Below are positions 47,033 through 54,718 of a stretch of 64,000 nucleotides of DNA, one piece after another. Each line of letters begins with the position of its first letter. Position 1 is the first letter of the stretch. Under the pieces are notes generated by a model. That model was not told where the DNA came from and searched no databases. It was given only the letters and a program-made list of their open reading frames with translations. Origin of the DNA: Thioclava marina (GTDB lineage Bacteria; Pseudomonadota; Alphaproteobacteria; Rhodobacterales; Rhodobacteraceae); the NCBI RefSeq assembly GCF_002020135.1, contig NZ_MPZS01000001.1, positions 1,550,001-1,614,000 on the forward strand, given 5' to 3'. The position numbers were made by a program, and so were the translations under genes.

Positions 47033-48022
47033 TCAGACCCTCTCGATGATCTTCTCGCCGAACAGGCCCTGCGGCCGGAACACGAGGAAGACGAGCGCGA
47101 GGACATAGGCGAACCAGTTCTCGGTCGCGCCGCCCAGGAAGGGGGCGCCGATCAGAAGTTCGAACAGTTTTTCGCCCACACCGATGATCAGGCCGCCCAC
47201 GATGGCGCCCGGGATCGAGGTGAAGCCGCCCAGCATCAGCACCGGAAGCGCCTTGAGCGCGATCAGCGAGAGCGAGAACTGCACGCCCGATTTCGAGCCC
47301 CACATGATCCCCGCGACCAGCGCCACGAAGCCCGCGATCGACCAGACGAGGATCCAGATGAAGCGCAGCGAGATCCCGACCGACAGCGCGGCTTGGTGAT
47401 CGTCGGCCACGGCGCGCAACGCCCGGCCCTGCTTGGAGTATTGCGAGAACACCGTCAGCGCCGCTACCAGCAGCACCGCCACGACCGCGGCGACGATATC
47501 GAGATTGTCGATGAAGAAGCCGTAGCCGAACATGTTGTAGGTGACGGAATCGATGGTCTCGTTGATGCCCTGCGGCAGGCCCACATCGAGCGTCTTGATG
47601 TCCGACCCCCACATCACGTCCCCGAAGCCTTCGAGGAAATAGGCCATCCCAATCGTCGCCATGAAGAGGATGATCGGAGCCTGGTTCACCAGATGCTTGA
47701 GCACCAGCTTCTCGATGATGATGGCGAGCACCACCATCACGCCAGCGGCCAGCAGGATTGCGACGAGTGCCGGCACTTCCCACGGGAAATTCGTGTAATG
47801 CTTGCCCGTCATCGCGTTGAGGAGATGGGCGAAGGGCACCTGACCCTTCTGAATGCCGACCAGCGTCAGCGCCGCGAACAGCGCCAGCACGCCCTGCGCA
47901 TAGTTGAAGATGCCCGAGGCCTTGAAGATCAGCACGAAGCCGAGCGCCACGAGCGCATAAAGCACCCCTGCCATCAGGCCGTTCAGCGTCACCTCGGCGG
48001 CGTAGAGAACGATATCAGGCAT
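47033..48022 (-). CDS. Liv-type ABC permease, LivH-like (second importer)
   Basis: A 329-aa permease with the LivH features GVLYALVALGFVLIFKASG, IFNYAQGVLALF and VADDHQAALSVGISLR. A 20-residue insertion around QKGQVPFAHLLNAMTGKHYT is characteristic of the long LivH branch linked to CoA ligases. It is separated from the LivG-like gene by 38 bases. Confidence 0.9.
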   Translation of the reverse strand: MPDIVLYAAEVTLNGLMAGVLYALVALGFVLIFKASGIFNYAQGVLALFAALTLVGIQKGQVPFAHLLNAMTGKHYTNFPWEVPALVAILLAAGVMVVLAIIIEKLVLKHLVNQAPIILFMATIGMAYFLEGFGDVMWGSDIKTLDVGLPQGINETIDSVTYNMFGYGFFIDNLDIVAAVVAVLLVAALTVFSQYSKQGRALRAVADDHQAALSVGISLRFIWILVWSIAGFVALVAGIMWGSKSGVQFSLSLIALKALPVLMLGGFTSIPGAIVGGLIIGVGEKLFELLIGAPFLGGATENWFAYVLALVFLVFRPQGLFGEKIIERV

Positions 48023-48060
48023 GACGCGCCTCCGATTTCTGAATTGCGATGCGGATGGTG

Positions 48061-48882
48061 TCAGTCATGGGCCACCCCCAGATAGGCGTCGATGACGTCC
48101 TGATTGTTGCGCACCTCGTCGGGGGTGCCGTCGCCGATCTTCTTGCCGTAATCCATCACCACGACGCGGTCGGAGAGGTCCATGACCACGCCCATGTCGT
48201 GTTCGATCAGCACGATCGTGGTGCCGAATTCGTCGTTCACGTCGAGAATGAAGCGGCTCATGTCCTCTTTTTCCTCGACGTTCATCCCCGCCATCGGTTC
48301 GTCGAGCAGCAACAGCTTCGGCTCTGCGGCCAGCGCGCGCGCCAGCTCGACCCGCTTCTTGAGACCATAGGGCAGACGACCGACCGGCGTTTTCCGTATA
48401 TTCTGGATCTCGAGAAAGTCGATGATCTTCTCGACCTTTTCGCGATGCTCGTCCTCTTCCTTGGCAGCCCCCGTCCACCACCAGCCGGCCTGCGCCAGAA
48501 GACCGCTTTTCATATGAGTCAGGCGTCCGGTCATGATGTTGTCGAGCACCGACATGCCATCAAACAACGCGATGTTCTGGAAGGTCCGGGCGATGCCGAG
48601 GCGGGCGACCTGGTAGGGCTTCATCGGCCCGCGCTTGACGCCCTTGAACATCACCTCGCCCTCGGTCGGGATGTAGAAGCCCGAGATCACGTTCAGCATC
48701 GAGGATTTGCCCGCGCCGTTCGGACCGATGATCGCGCGGATCTCGCCGTCGCGAATGTCGAAGGAGATGTCCTTGATCGCCACGACCCCGCCGAAGCGCA
48801 GCGTGATGTTCTTCATCTCCATGATCACGCCGCCGATCTGGCGGCCGTCGGCGGTGACGTAGCCGTCGCTCATATCATTCAT
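48061..48882 (-). CDS. Liv-type ABC ATPase, LivG-like (second importer)
   Basis: A 273-aa ABC ATPase. Walker A is IIGPNGAGKSSML, Walker B LLLLDEPMAGMN and the H-loop LIEHDMG; the signature LPYGLKKRVELAR is a variant of LSGGQ. A C-terminal YLGVAHD closes it. The stop of the upstream acyl-CoA synthetase overlaps its ATG by four bases, coupling importer and ligase. Confidence 0.9.
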   Translation of the reverse strand: MNDMSDGYVTADGRQIGGVIMEMKNITLRFGGVVAIKDISFDIRDGEIRAIIGPNGAGKSSMLNVISGFYIPTEGEVMFKGVKRGPMKPYQVARLGIARTFQNIALFDGMSVLDNIMTGRLTHMKSGLLAQAGWWWTGAAKEEDEHREKVEKIIDFLEIQNIRKTPVGRLPYGLKKRVELARALAAEPKLLLLDEPMAGMNVEEKEDMSRFILDVNDEFGTTIVLIEHDMGVVMDLSDRVVVMDYGKKIGDGTPDEVRNNQDVIDAYLGVAHD

Positions 48883-50855
48883 TCCGCTGCCTCCGCCATC
48901 GTCTTCGCCGACACGACCTTCGCATCCGCGATCTTCAGCGTCGCCTTGATCGAGCCCTTGCGGCCGTCCTCGTAGGTCACTTCGGTCTCGGTGTAGATCT
49001 CGTCGCGGCCGTCATAGAGCGCCCCGATCAGATCGGCGAATTTCTCGCCGATCACGTTGCGGCGCACCTTGCGGGTGCGGGTCATCTCGCCGTCATCAGC
49101 ATCGAGTTCCTTGTGCAGGATCAGGAAGCGATGGACCTGACAGCCAGAGAGCATCGGGTCTTCGGCGATATTCGCATTCACCTCTTCGACATGCTCGCGG
49201 ATCATCTCGTAGACGCGCGGATGACCCGCAAGCTCCTGATAGGAGGCGTAGGAGATGTTGTTGCGCTCGGCCCAGTTGCCGACCGCCGTGAGGTCGATAT
49301 TGATGAAGGCCGTGCAGCGGTCACGCCCTGCGCCGAACACCACCGCCTCGAGGATCGAGGGATAGAATTTCAGCTTGTTTTCCACGTATTTGGGCGCGAA
49401 CAGGCGGCCGTCGGCCATCTTGCCCACATCCTTCGCGCGGTCGATGATCCGCAGGTGGCCGGTGTCTTCCTCGAAGAAACCCGCATCGCCCGTCGCGACC
49501 CAACCTTCCGGGTCCTTGGTCGAGGCCGTGCTCTCGGCGTTCTTGTAGTATTCCACGAAGGTGCCGGGGCTGCGGTAATAGACCTCGCCATTCTCGCCGA
49601 TCTTTACCTCGACGCCCGGGCTGGGCACGCCCACGGTATCGGCGCGCACTTCGCCATCGGGCTGCTGCGTGATGAAGACCGAGGCCTCGGTCTGACCGTA
49701 AAGCTGCTTCAGGTTGATCCCGAGCGAACGATAGAAGGAGAAGATCTCCGGCCCGATCGCCTCGCCCGCGGTGTAGCCCACGCGGATGCGCGAGAAACCA
49801 AGCGTGTTCTTCAACGGCCCGTAGATGAACAGATTGCCCAGTGCATAGGAAAGACGCTGGCCGAAGCTGACAGGTTTGCCGTCGAGAATATCGGGGCCAA
49901 CCTCGCGCGCGACTTTCATGTAGCGGTCGAACAGCTTCTTCTTCAGCTTGCCCGCATCTTCCATGCGGATCATCACCGAGGTGAGCTGATTTTCGAACAC
50001 CCGCGGCGGCGCGAAGAAATAGGTCGGGCCGATCTCACGCAGGTCGGTCATCATCGTCTCGGGGCTTTCGGGGCAGTTCACGGTGAAACCCGCCCACATC
50101 GCCTGACCGATCGAGAAGATGAAGTCCCCCACCCAGGCCATCGGCAGATAGGCGAGCACTTCGTCATTGTGGTTGAGATGGTCGAACTCACTCGAGGCTT
50201 TCGCGGTCTCGATGATGTTGCGGTTCGACAGAACCACGCCTTTCGGCTTCCCGGTCGTGCCCGAGGTGTAGAGCATCACGCAGGTGCTGTCATAGGTCAG
50301 CTCGGCGATGCGCTTGTCGAGCTCCGCCTCATAGCGTTGATGGCCAGCACGGCCCTCATCCTGCACGTCCTCCAGCGCATTCATGCGCGAGTGGTCGTAT
50401 TTCCGCATGCCGCGCTTGTCGGTATACATCACGTGCTTGATGGCGTGGATGCGGTCTTCGATCTCGACGATCTTGTCGACCTGCTCCTGATCGCCGCACA
50501 CGACGAAGCGCGCGCCGCAGTGCTCCATCACATAGGCCATCTCTTCGGCCGCTGCGTCCTGATAGAGCGGCACAGGGACCGCGCCACACATCTGCGCGGC
50601 CACCATCGACCAGTAATGCATCGGACGGTTACGCCCGATGATGGCGATATGATCGCCCCGTTCCACGCCAAGGCTCAGGAAGCCAAGCGCCATGGAGCGG
50701 ATTTCCTCCGCCGCCTGCGCCCAGGTCCAGCTCTGCCAGATGCCGAATTCCTTTTCGCGATAGGCGGGGTAGCCGCCATATCGGGCCACGTTCCGCGCCA
50801 AAAGCGCAGGAATCGATTGGGCAGATGTCTGCCCCTTCGCGACTGCGTCAGCCAA
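48879..50855 (-). CDS. Long-chain acyl-CoA synthetase-type AMP-dependent ligase
   Basis: A 658-aa adenylate-forming enzyme that activates a carboxylic acid to its CoA ester. It has the intact P-loop LYTSGTTGKPKGVVLSN, the GYTAGEAIGPEIF and YGQTEAS motifs, and the hinge IDRAKDVGKMADG. The start is a TTG at 50855: GGGAGGAAAAT precedes it and the family N-terminus begins there (LADAVAKGQTSAQ); an ATG further upstream, at 50948, adds an unconserved tail. It is the first gene of the importer operon, so it presumably activates the imported acid. Confidence 0.88.
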   Translation of the reverse strand: MADAVAKGQTSAQSIPALLARNVARYGGYPAYREKEFGIWQSWTWAQAAEEIRSMALGFLSLGVERGDHIAIIGRNRPMHYWSMVAAQMCGAVPVPLYQDAAAEEMAYVMEHCGARFVVCGDQEQVDKIVEIEDRIHAIKHVMYTDKRGMRKYDHSRMNALEDVQDEGRAGHQRYEAELDKRIAELTYDSTCVMLYTSGTTGKPKGVVLSNRNIIETAKASSEFDHLNHNDEVLAYLPMAWVGDFIFSIGQAMWAGFTVNCPESPETMMTDLREIGPTYFFAPPRVFENQLTSVMIRMEDAGKLKKKLFDRYMKVAREVGPDILDGKPVSFGQRLSYALGNLFIYGPLKNTLGFSRIRVGYTAGEAIGPEIFSFYRSLGINLKQLYGQTEASVFITQQPDGEVRADTVGVPSPGVEVKIGENGEVYYRSPGTFVEYYKNAESTASTKDPEGWVATGDAGFFEEDTGHLRIIDRAKDVGKMADGRLFAPKYVENKLKFYPSILEAVVFGAGRDRCTAFINIDLTAVGNWAERNNISYASYQELAGHPRVYEMIREHVEEVNANIAEDPMLSGCQVHRFLILHKELDADDGEMTRTRKVRRNVIGEKFADLIGALYDGRDEIYTETEVTYEDGRKGSIKATLKIADAKVVSAKTMAEAAE

Positions 50856-50990
50856 ATTTTCCTCCCTCGCGCCGGTTGCCCGGCGTCCCTTTCCGCACAG
50901 GGCGAATCCTCCGCGCCCAGTTCGGCATGAGCGAAGACTGGCTGTCAAAGTTTTCGTGATCTTTTCGCGATTCTAACGAATTCTTACAGC

Positions 50991-51006
50991 TTCGCTGCGC
51001 AGCGAA
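50991..51006. promoter_or_regulatory. Perfect 16-bp palindrome TTCGCTGCGCAGCGAA
   Basis: It lies midway in the 211-base divergent region between the acyl-CoA synthetase and the histidine-kinase gene, where a response-regulator or operon operator would be expected. Confidence 0.55.
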
Positions 51007-51066
51007 ACGCTCTTTGCCACGACCTTTGCGAATGCTACGCACACGGTTGGAGCGGGAGGTAAAGAC

Positions 51067-52971
51067 GTGAGCGAAACGAGCCGCGAGAGGCTGACTCAGG
51101 CCGGGTTGAACCTGATCGGTCAGGCGCTGTCGATCTTCGACAGCGATCTGCGGCTGGCGGTCTCGAACCGCCAGTACCAGCTGATGTTCAATCTTCCCGA
51201 AGACCTCACGCGCCCCGGAACCTCCTTCGAAGACACGATCCGCTTTCTCGTGGCGCGCGGCGAATATGGCGAGGTCGATGATTTCGAGGTCGCCGTGCGC
51301 GAGCGCGTCGAGACCGCGCGAGCCTTCGAGGCCCATTACATGGAGCGGATGCGCGCCAATGGCCGGACGATTTCGGTGGAGGGCGCGCCGCTGCCGCAAG
51401 GCGGCTGGATCACCGTCTATACCGACATCACCGAAATCAAACGGCAGGAATCGCTTCTGCGTGCCCGCTCCGAGGAACTGTCCGGCCAGCTTCTCGATCA
51501 CACGGAGGCGCTAGCGGCCGCGAACCGTGAACTTGCGGCGACCAACGCGGCGCTGGAGGAAACCTCGCGCCAACTCGCCATAACGGAGGCGCGCACCCGC
51601 CAGGTCACCGAGATGACCCCCGCCCATATCGCGCGGGTCGATCGCGATCTCACCTATACCTTTTCGAACCGCCGCCTCTCATCGGTCATGCCCGGGTCGC
51701 TCGCCGATGCCGTCGGCCGTCATGCAAACGAGGCTCTCGGCGCCGGAACCTTCGCCAAGATCGAACCGGGCTTCACCAAGGCCTTCGCCGGAGAGGCCAA
51801 TGTGATCGAGATCACCCACGACCCGTCGGGCCGCCGGATTCGCATCGCCCTCACCCCCGACAGGGACGCCGAGGGCGCGGTGATCGGCGTCTTCATCCTC
51901 TCGACCGACGTCACCCACGAGGCACAGGCGCGAGCAGCACTCGCACAGGCCAGCAAACGCGAACTGGCGGCGAAACTCTCCTCGGGGCTCGCGCATGATT
52001 TCGCCAACCTGCTGACGATCATCCTGGGGCTGCAAGGGCGGCTCGAACGGATGGAGGATCTTGCTCCCGAGGCACATGAGGCGATCCGCGCGACGCTGGC
52101 CGCCGCGCGACGTGGCGGCACGCTCCTTGACCGGATCGCTGCCATCTCGGGCCCCCGCGAGCTGCGCCCCGAAGCGGTCATCCTGTCCGATCTGCTCGAC
52201 GATCTTGCGGCGATGGCCGGACCCACGCTTCACGGGCCGATCACGCTCGAGATCAAAATCGAAGGTCTCGACGCGCCGATCCTGCTCGATCCCGGCCCGC
52301 TCCAGGACAGTCTCCTGAACCTGATTCTCAATGCCAATGACGCGATGCGCGAAACCGGCGGCACGATCGCGATCACGGCTCATCCGGTGCGCGACACCTG
52401 GGTCGAGATCTCCGTCAGCGATCAGGGGCCGGGATTTTCGCGCGAGGCGCTCGAACACGCGCTCGACCCGTTCTTCACCACGAAGGGCAGCGAAGGCTCG
52501 GGGCTTGGCCTGTCGATGGTCTACGACCAGACCAAGCTTGCGGGCGGAACGGTGAGGCTGCGCAATACCGGGAAAGGCGCGCAGGTCACTTTGCGCCTGC
52601 CGCTGCGCGAAGTCGCAGCTCAGCCAGCGCCGATGCTCGTCCTGCTTGTGGAGGATGACGAGGATATCCGTGCGACGACCCGCGACATGCTGCGCTCGAT
52701 GGACCACACCGTGATCGAGGCTGGCACCGTCGCCGAGGCCGAGGCGCTGCTGTCCCTGCCCGATATCGGGGTCGTGCTTTCTGATATCCAACTTCCCGAC
52801 GGGCGGACAGGGGTGGACCTTGCCCGCGCCATCGGCGATCAGGTGCCCGTGATCCTGATGACCTCGCTGCCCCCGGGCGACGCATTGCGCGCTGCGGCCC
52901 CCTGCCCGGTCATCCAGAAACCTTTCACGGCCGCCCAACTCGCGGCCATGCTTGTCGGAGCCCGCGGATGA
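51067..52971 (+). CDS. Hybrid PAS-histidine kinase with receiver domain
   Basis: A 634-aa signalling protein with no clear transmembrane segment. Order: PAS_7-type domain (residues ~12-120), coiled coil (~125-170), second PAS (~175-285), phosphoacceptor helix with His310 in GLAHDFANLLT, HATPase with DQGPGFSREALEH and GSGLGLSMVYDQ, and a C-terminal receiver with phosphoacceptor Asp573 and LVEDDED. It starts with GTG after GGGAGG. The stop overlaps the response regulator by four bases. Its signal may be intracellular, possibly a CoA ester or redox cue from the divergent operon. Confidence 0.88.
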   Translation: MSETSRERLTQAGLNLIGQALSIFDSDLRLAVSNRQYQLMFNLPEDLTRPGTSFEDTIRFLVARGEYGEVDDFEVAVRERVETARAFEAHYMERMRANGRTISVEGAPLPQGGWITVYTDITEIKRQESLLRARSEELSGQLLDHTEALAAANRELAATNAALEETSRQLAITEARTRQVTEMTPAHIARVDRDLTYTFSNRRLSSVMPGSLADAVGRHANEALGAGTFAKIEPGFTKAFAGEANVIEITHDPSGRRIRIALTPDRDAEGAVIGVFILSTDVTHEAQARAALAQASKRELAAKLSSGLAHDFANLLTIILGLQGRLERMEDLAPEAHEAIRATLAAARRGGTLLDRIAAISGPRELRPEAVILSDLLDDLAAMAGPTLHGPITLEIKIEGLDAPILLDPGPLQDSLLNLILNANDAMRETGGTIAITAHPVRDTWVEISVSDQGPGFSREALEHALDPFFTTKGSEGSGLGLSMVYDQTKLAGGTVRLRNTGKGAQVTLRLPLREVAAQPAPMLVLLVEDDEDIRATTRDMLRSMDHTVIEAGTVAEAEALLSLPDIGVVLSDIQLPDGRTGVDLARAIGDQVPVILMTSLPPGDALRAAAPCPVIQKPFTAAQLAAMLVGARG

Positions 52972-53678
52972 ATGCCGATTTGCCCCTTGTCGCCATTCTC
53001 GACGATGAACCCGAGATCCGACGGATGCTGTCGGATGCGCTGGAAGAAGCAGGCTTCCGCACCCAATCCTATGCCCGTGCGACCGAGTTCGAGGCGGGAC
53101 TGAAGCGCTCTTCGCCCGATGTCTGCCTCGTCGATCTGGGCCTGCCCGATCGCGACGGGCTGGCGCTGGTGCATCGGCTGGCGCTGGAATCGGGCGCTGC
53201 GATCATCATCATCTCCGGGCGCGCGCAGGTGCAGGACCGGGTGACGGGGCTGGAGCTGGGCGCGGATGACTACATCATCAAGCCCTTCGACCCGACCGAG
53301 GTGGTGGCCCGCATCCGCGCGCGCCTGCGCAAGGGCCGCACCGAGAGCCCGAGCGTGTCGCAGACCGCGCATTTCGCAGGCTGGAGCGCGCATTTCGACC
53401 GTTACCTGCTGATCGACGAGGCCGGACGCGAAACCTCTTTCTCCCATGCCGAGGGTGAGGTTCTGCGACTATTCCTCGAAAGCCCGAACCGACTGATCAC
53501 CCGCGCACAAATGCAGGAATCCTTGGGCGGCGCTGCGGGCGAAAGCTTCGACCGGGCGATGGATGTGCGGATCTCGCGGCTGCGCACAAAGCTTGGCGAA
53601 GACCCGAAGAACCCACGCCTGATCAAGACCATCTACGGCGCGGGCTACATCTTCCTCGGCGAGGTACGTTGGGGCTGA
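52968..53678 (+). CDS. OmpR-family response regulator
   Basis: A 236-aa regulator with an N-terminal receiver (LVAILDDEPEIRRML, phosphoacceptor Asp56, switch Ser/Lys in IISGRA and IIKPFDP) and a C-terminal OmpR-type winged helix ending RLRTKLGEDPKNPRLIKTIY. It is the partner of the upstream hybrid kinase. The divergent importer-ligase operon is the natural candidate for regulation. Confidence 0.92.
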   Translation: MNADLPLVAILDDEPEIRRMLSDALEEAGFRTQSYARATEFEAGLKRSSPDVCLVDLGLPDRDGLALVHRLALESGAAIIIISGRAQVQDRVTGLELGADDYIIKPFDPTEVVARIRARLRKGRTESPSVSQTAHFAGWSAHFDRYLLIDEAGRETSFSHAEGEVLRLFLESPNRLITRAQMQESLGGAAGESFDRAMDVRISRLRTKLGEDPKNPRLIKTIYGAGYIFLGEVRWG

Positions 53679-53761
53679 ACCTTCGCGTTAACCCTTTTGT
53701 TCTGGCCAAGGCGGCCGGGTTCTGATTCACTTCACGAAATCGGGATGTTCGGAGCACTGCC

Positions 53762-54007
53762 ATGCTCAACCTCATTCTTCATACGCCGGAAGCCCGGCGG
53801 TTCTACCGCGTCGAGATCTCCGACAATCTCTTCGGGGAGTATACCGTGCTGCGCGAATGGGGGATGCAAGGCCACGCCGGAAGCCAATGCCTTCGCTGGT
53901 TTTCAAACCTGCGCGACGCCGTGACTGCGGCCGAAACCTTCCGCAGACGTGCCCAGCGGCGCGGCTACCGGCTGAGCGAGGCCGCTGCCGGCAAGGCCAG
54001 CGCCTGA
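53762..54007 (+). CDS. Stand-alone WGR-domain protein
   Basis: An 81-aa protein consisting of a single WGR-like domain: strands with FYRVEIS and EYTVLREWGMQGHAGSQ, then helix DAVTAAETFRRRAQRRGYRL. The third residue of the eponymous Trp-Gly-Arg is Met35. WGR domains bind nucleic acids in PARP-type proteins; isolated small forms occur in alphaproteobacteria and are uncharacterised. It is 84 bases after the response regulator, but co-transcription is unproven. Confidence 0.75.
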   Translation: MLNLILHTPEARRFYRVEISDNLFGEYTVLREWGMQGHAGSQCLRWFSNLRDAVTAAETFRRRAQRRGYRLSEAAAGKASA

Positions 54008-54016
54008 GCGCAATCG

Positions 54017-54682
54017 TCAACCCTCGGGGGTCGACTTGTCGCCCTTTTCATCGCGCTTGATCTTTGCCCGGATCTTCTCGAGCCGCGCTTTCAGACGCAT
54101 CCGCCGACGGTTCTGATATGCGGTGATGATCGGCAGCGAGATATAGTAGCAGATCGTCGCCGCGACCACGCCCGGGCCCAACCCGCCCACCAGATAGGGC
54201 AGCCAGACATCGGTGAAGAAACGTTCGAGCCCGCCCCATTCGGCATGGGCCGGGGTGAACATGGCCCAGAAATTATGAAGCAGATCGTGGCTCGCCGCCT
54301 GGAAGGTCGTGAGCAGCCCCTCGGGCGCCGCCCCGCGGTCCAGCCGGTCCCCAAGGATCTTGTGGCCGAGCTTTGTCGAGAAGACCGCGATGATCGGGAA
54401 GGTGACCGGGTTTCCAAAGAAGGTCGCAAGGATCGCAGCGAGGATATTGCCGCGCATGATCCAGGCCACCGTCGCGGCGCTCAGGAAGTGAAACCCGAAG
54501 AGCGGCGTGAAGGACACGAAGACCCCCGCCCAGACCCCGCGTGCGATCCGATGCGGTCTGTCGGGCAGGCGGTTCACCCGGTGCTTGACGTATTGGAACG
54601 CCCGCGACCAGCCGGATTTCGGCCAGATCGCCTCGCGCAGGTTTTCCCACACGCCCCGTTTCTCGCGTCGTCTGAAGACCAC
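54017..54682 (-). CDS. DUF2062-family membrane protein
   Basis: A 221-aa protein with a basic N-terminus and membrane segments around residues 50-85 (GVFVSFTPLFGFHFLSAATV), 95-110 and 175-200. IARGVWAGVFVSFTP and GNPVTFP are DUF2062 features. Function is unknown, although homologues often follow rsh genes, as here (36 bases downstream of rsh). The C-terminus is very basic. Confidence 0.84.
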   Translation of the reverse strand: MVFRRREKRGVWENLREAIWPKSGWSRAFQYVKHRVNRLPDRPHRIARGVWAGVFVSFTPLFGFHFLSAATVAWIMRGNILAAILATFFGNPVTFPIIAVFSTKLGHKILGDRLDRGAAPEGLLTTFQAASHDLLHNFWAMFTPAHAEWGGLERFFTDVWLPYLVGGLGPGVVAATICYYISLPIITAYQNRRRMRLKARLEKIRAKIKRDEKGDKSTPEG

Positions 54683-54718
54683 GCTGCCGTCCTTTCCCCC
54701 CGCCCGACGCCATGCGCG

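Noticed and set aside
49113-50930. A 605-codon open frame antisense to the acyl-CoA synthetase
   Set aside because: The synthetase motifs on the minus strand are unmistakable; the antisense product shows no domain and has skewed composition.
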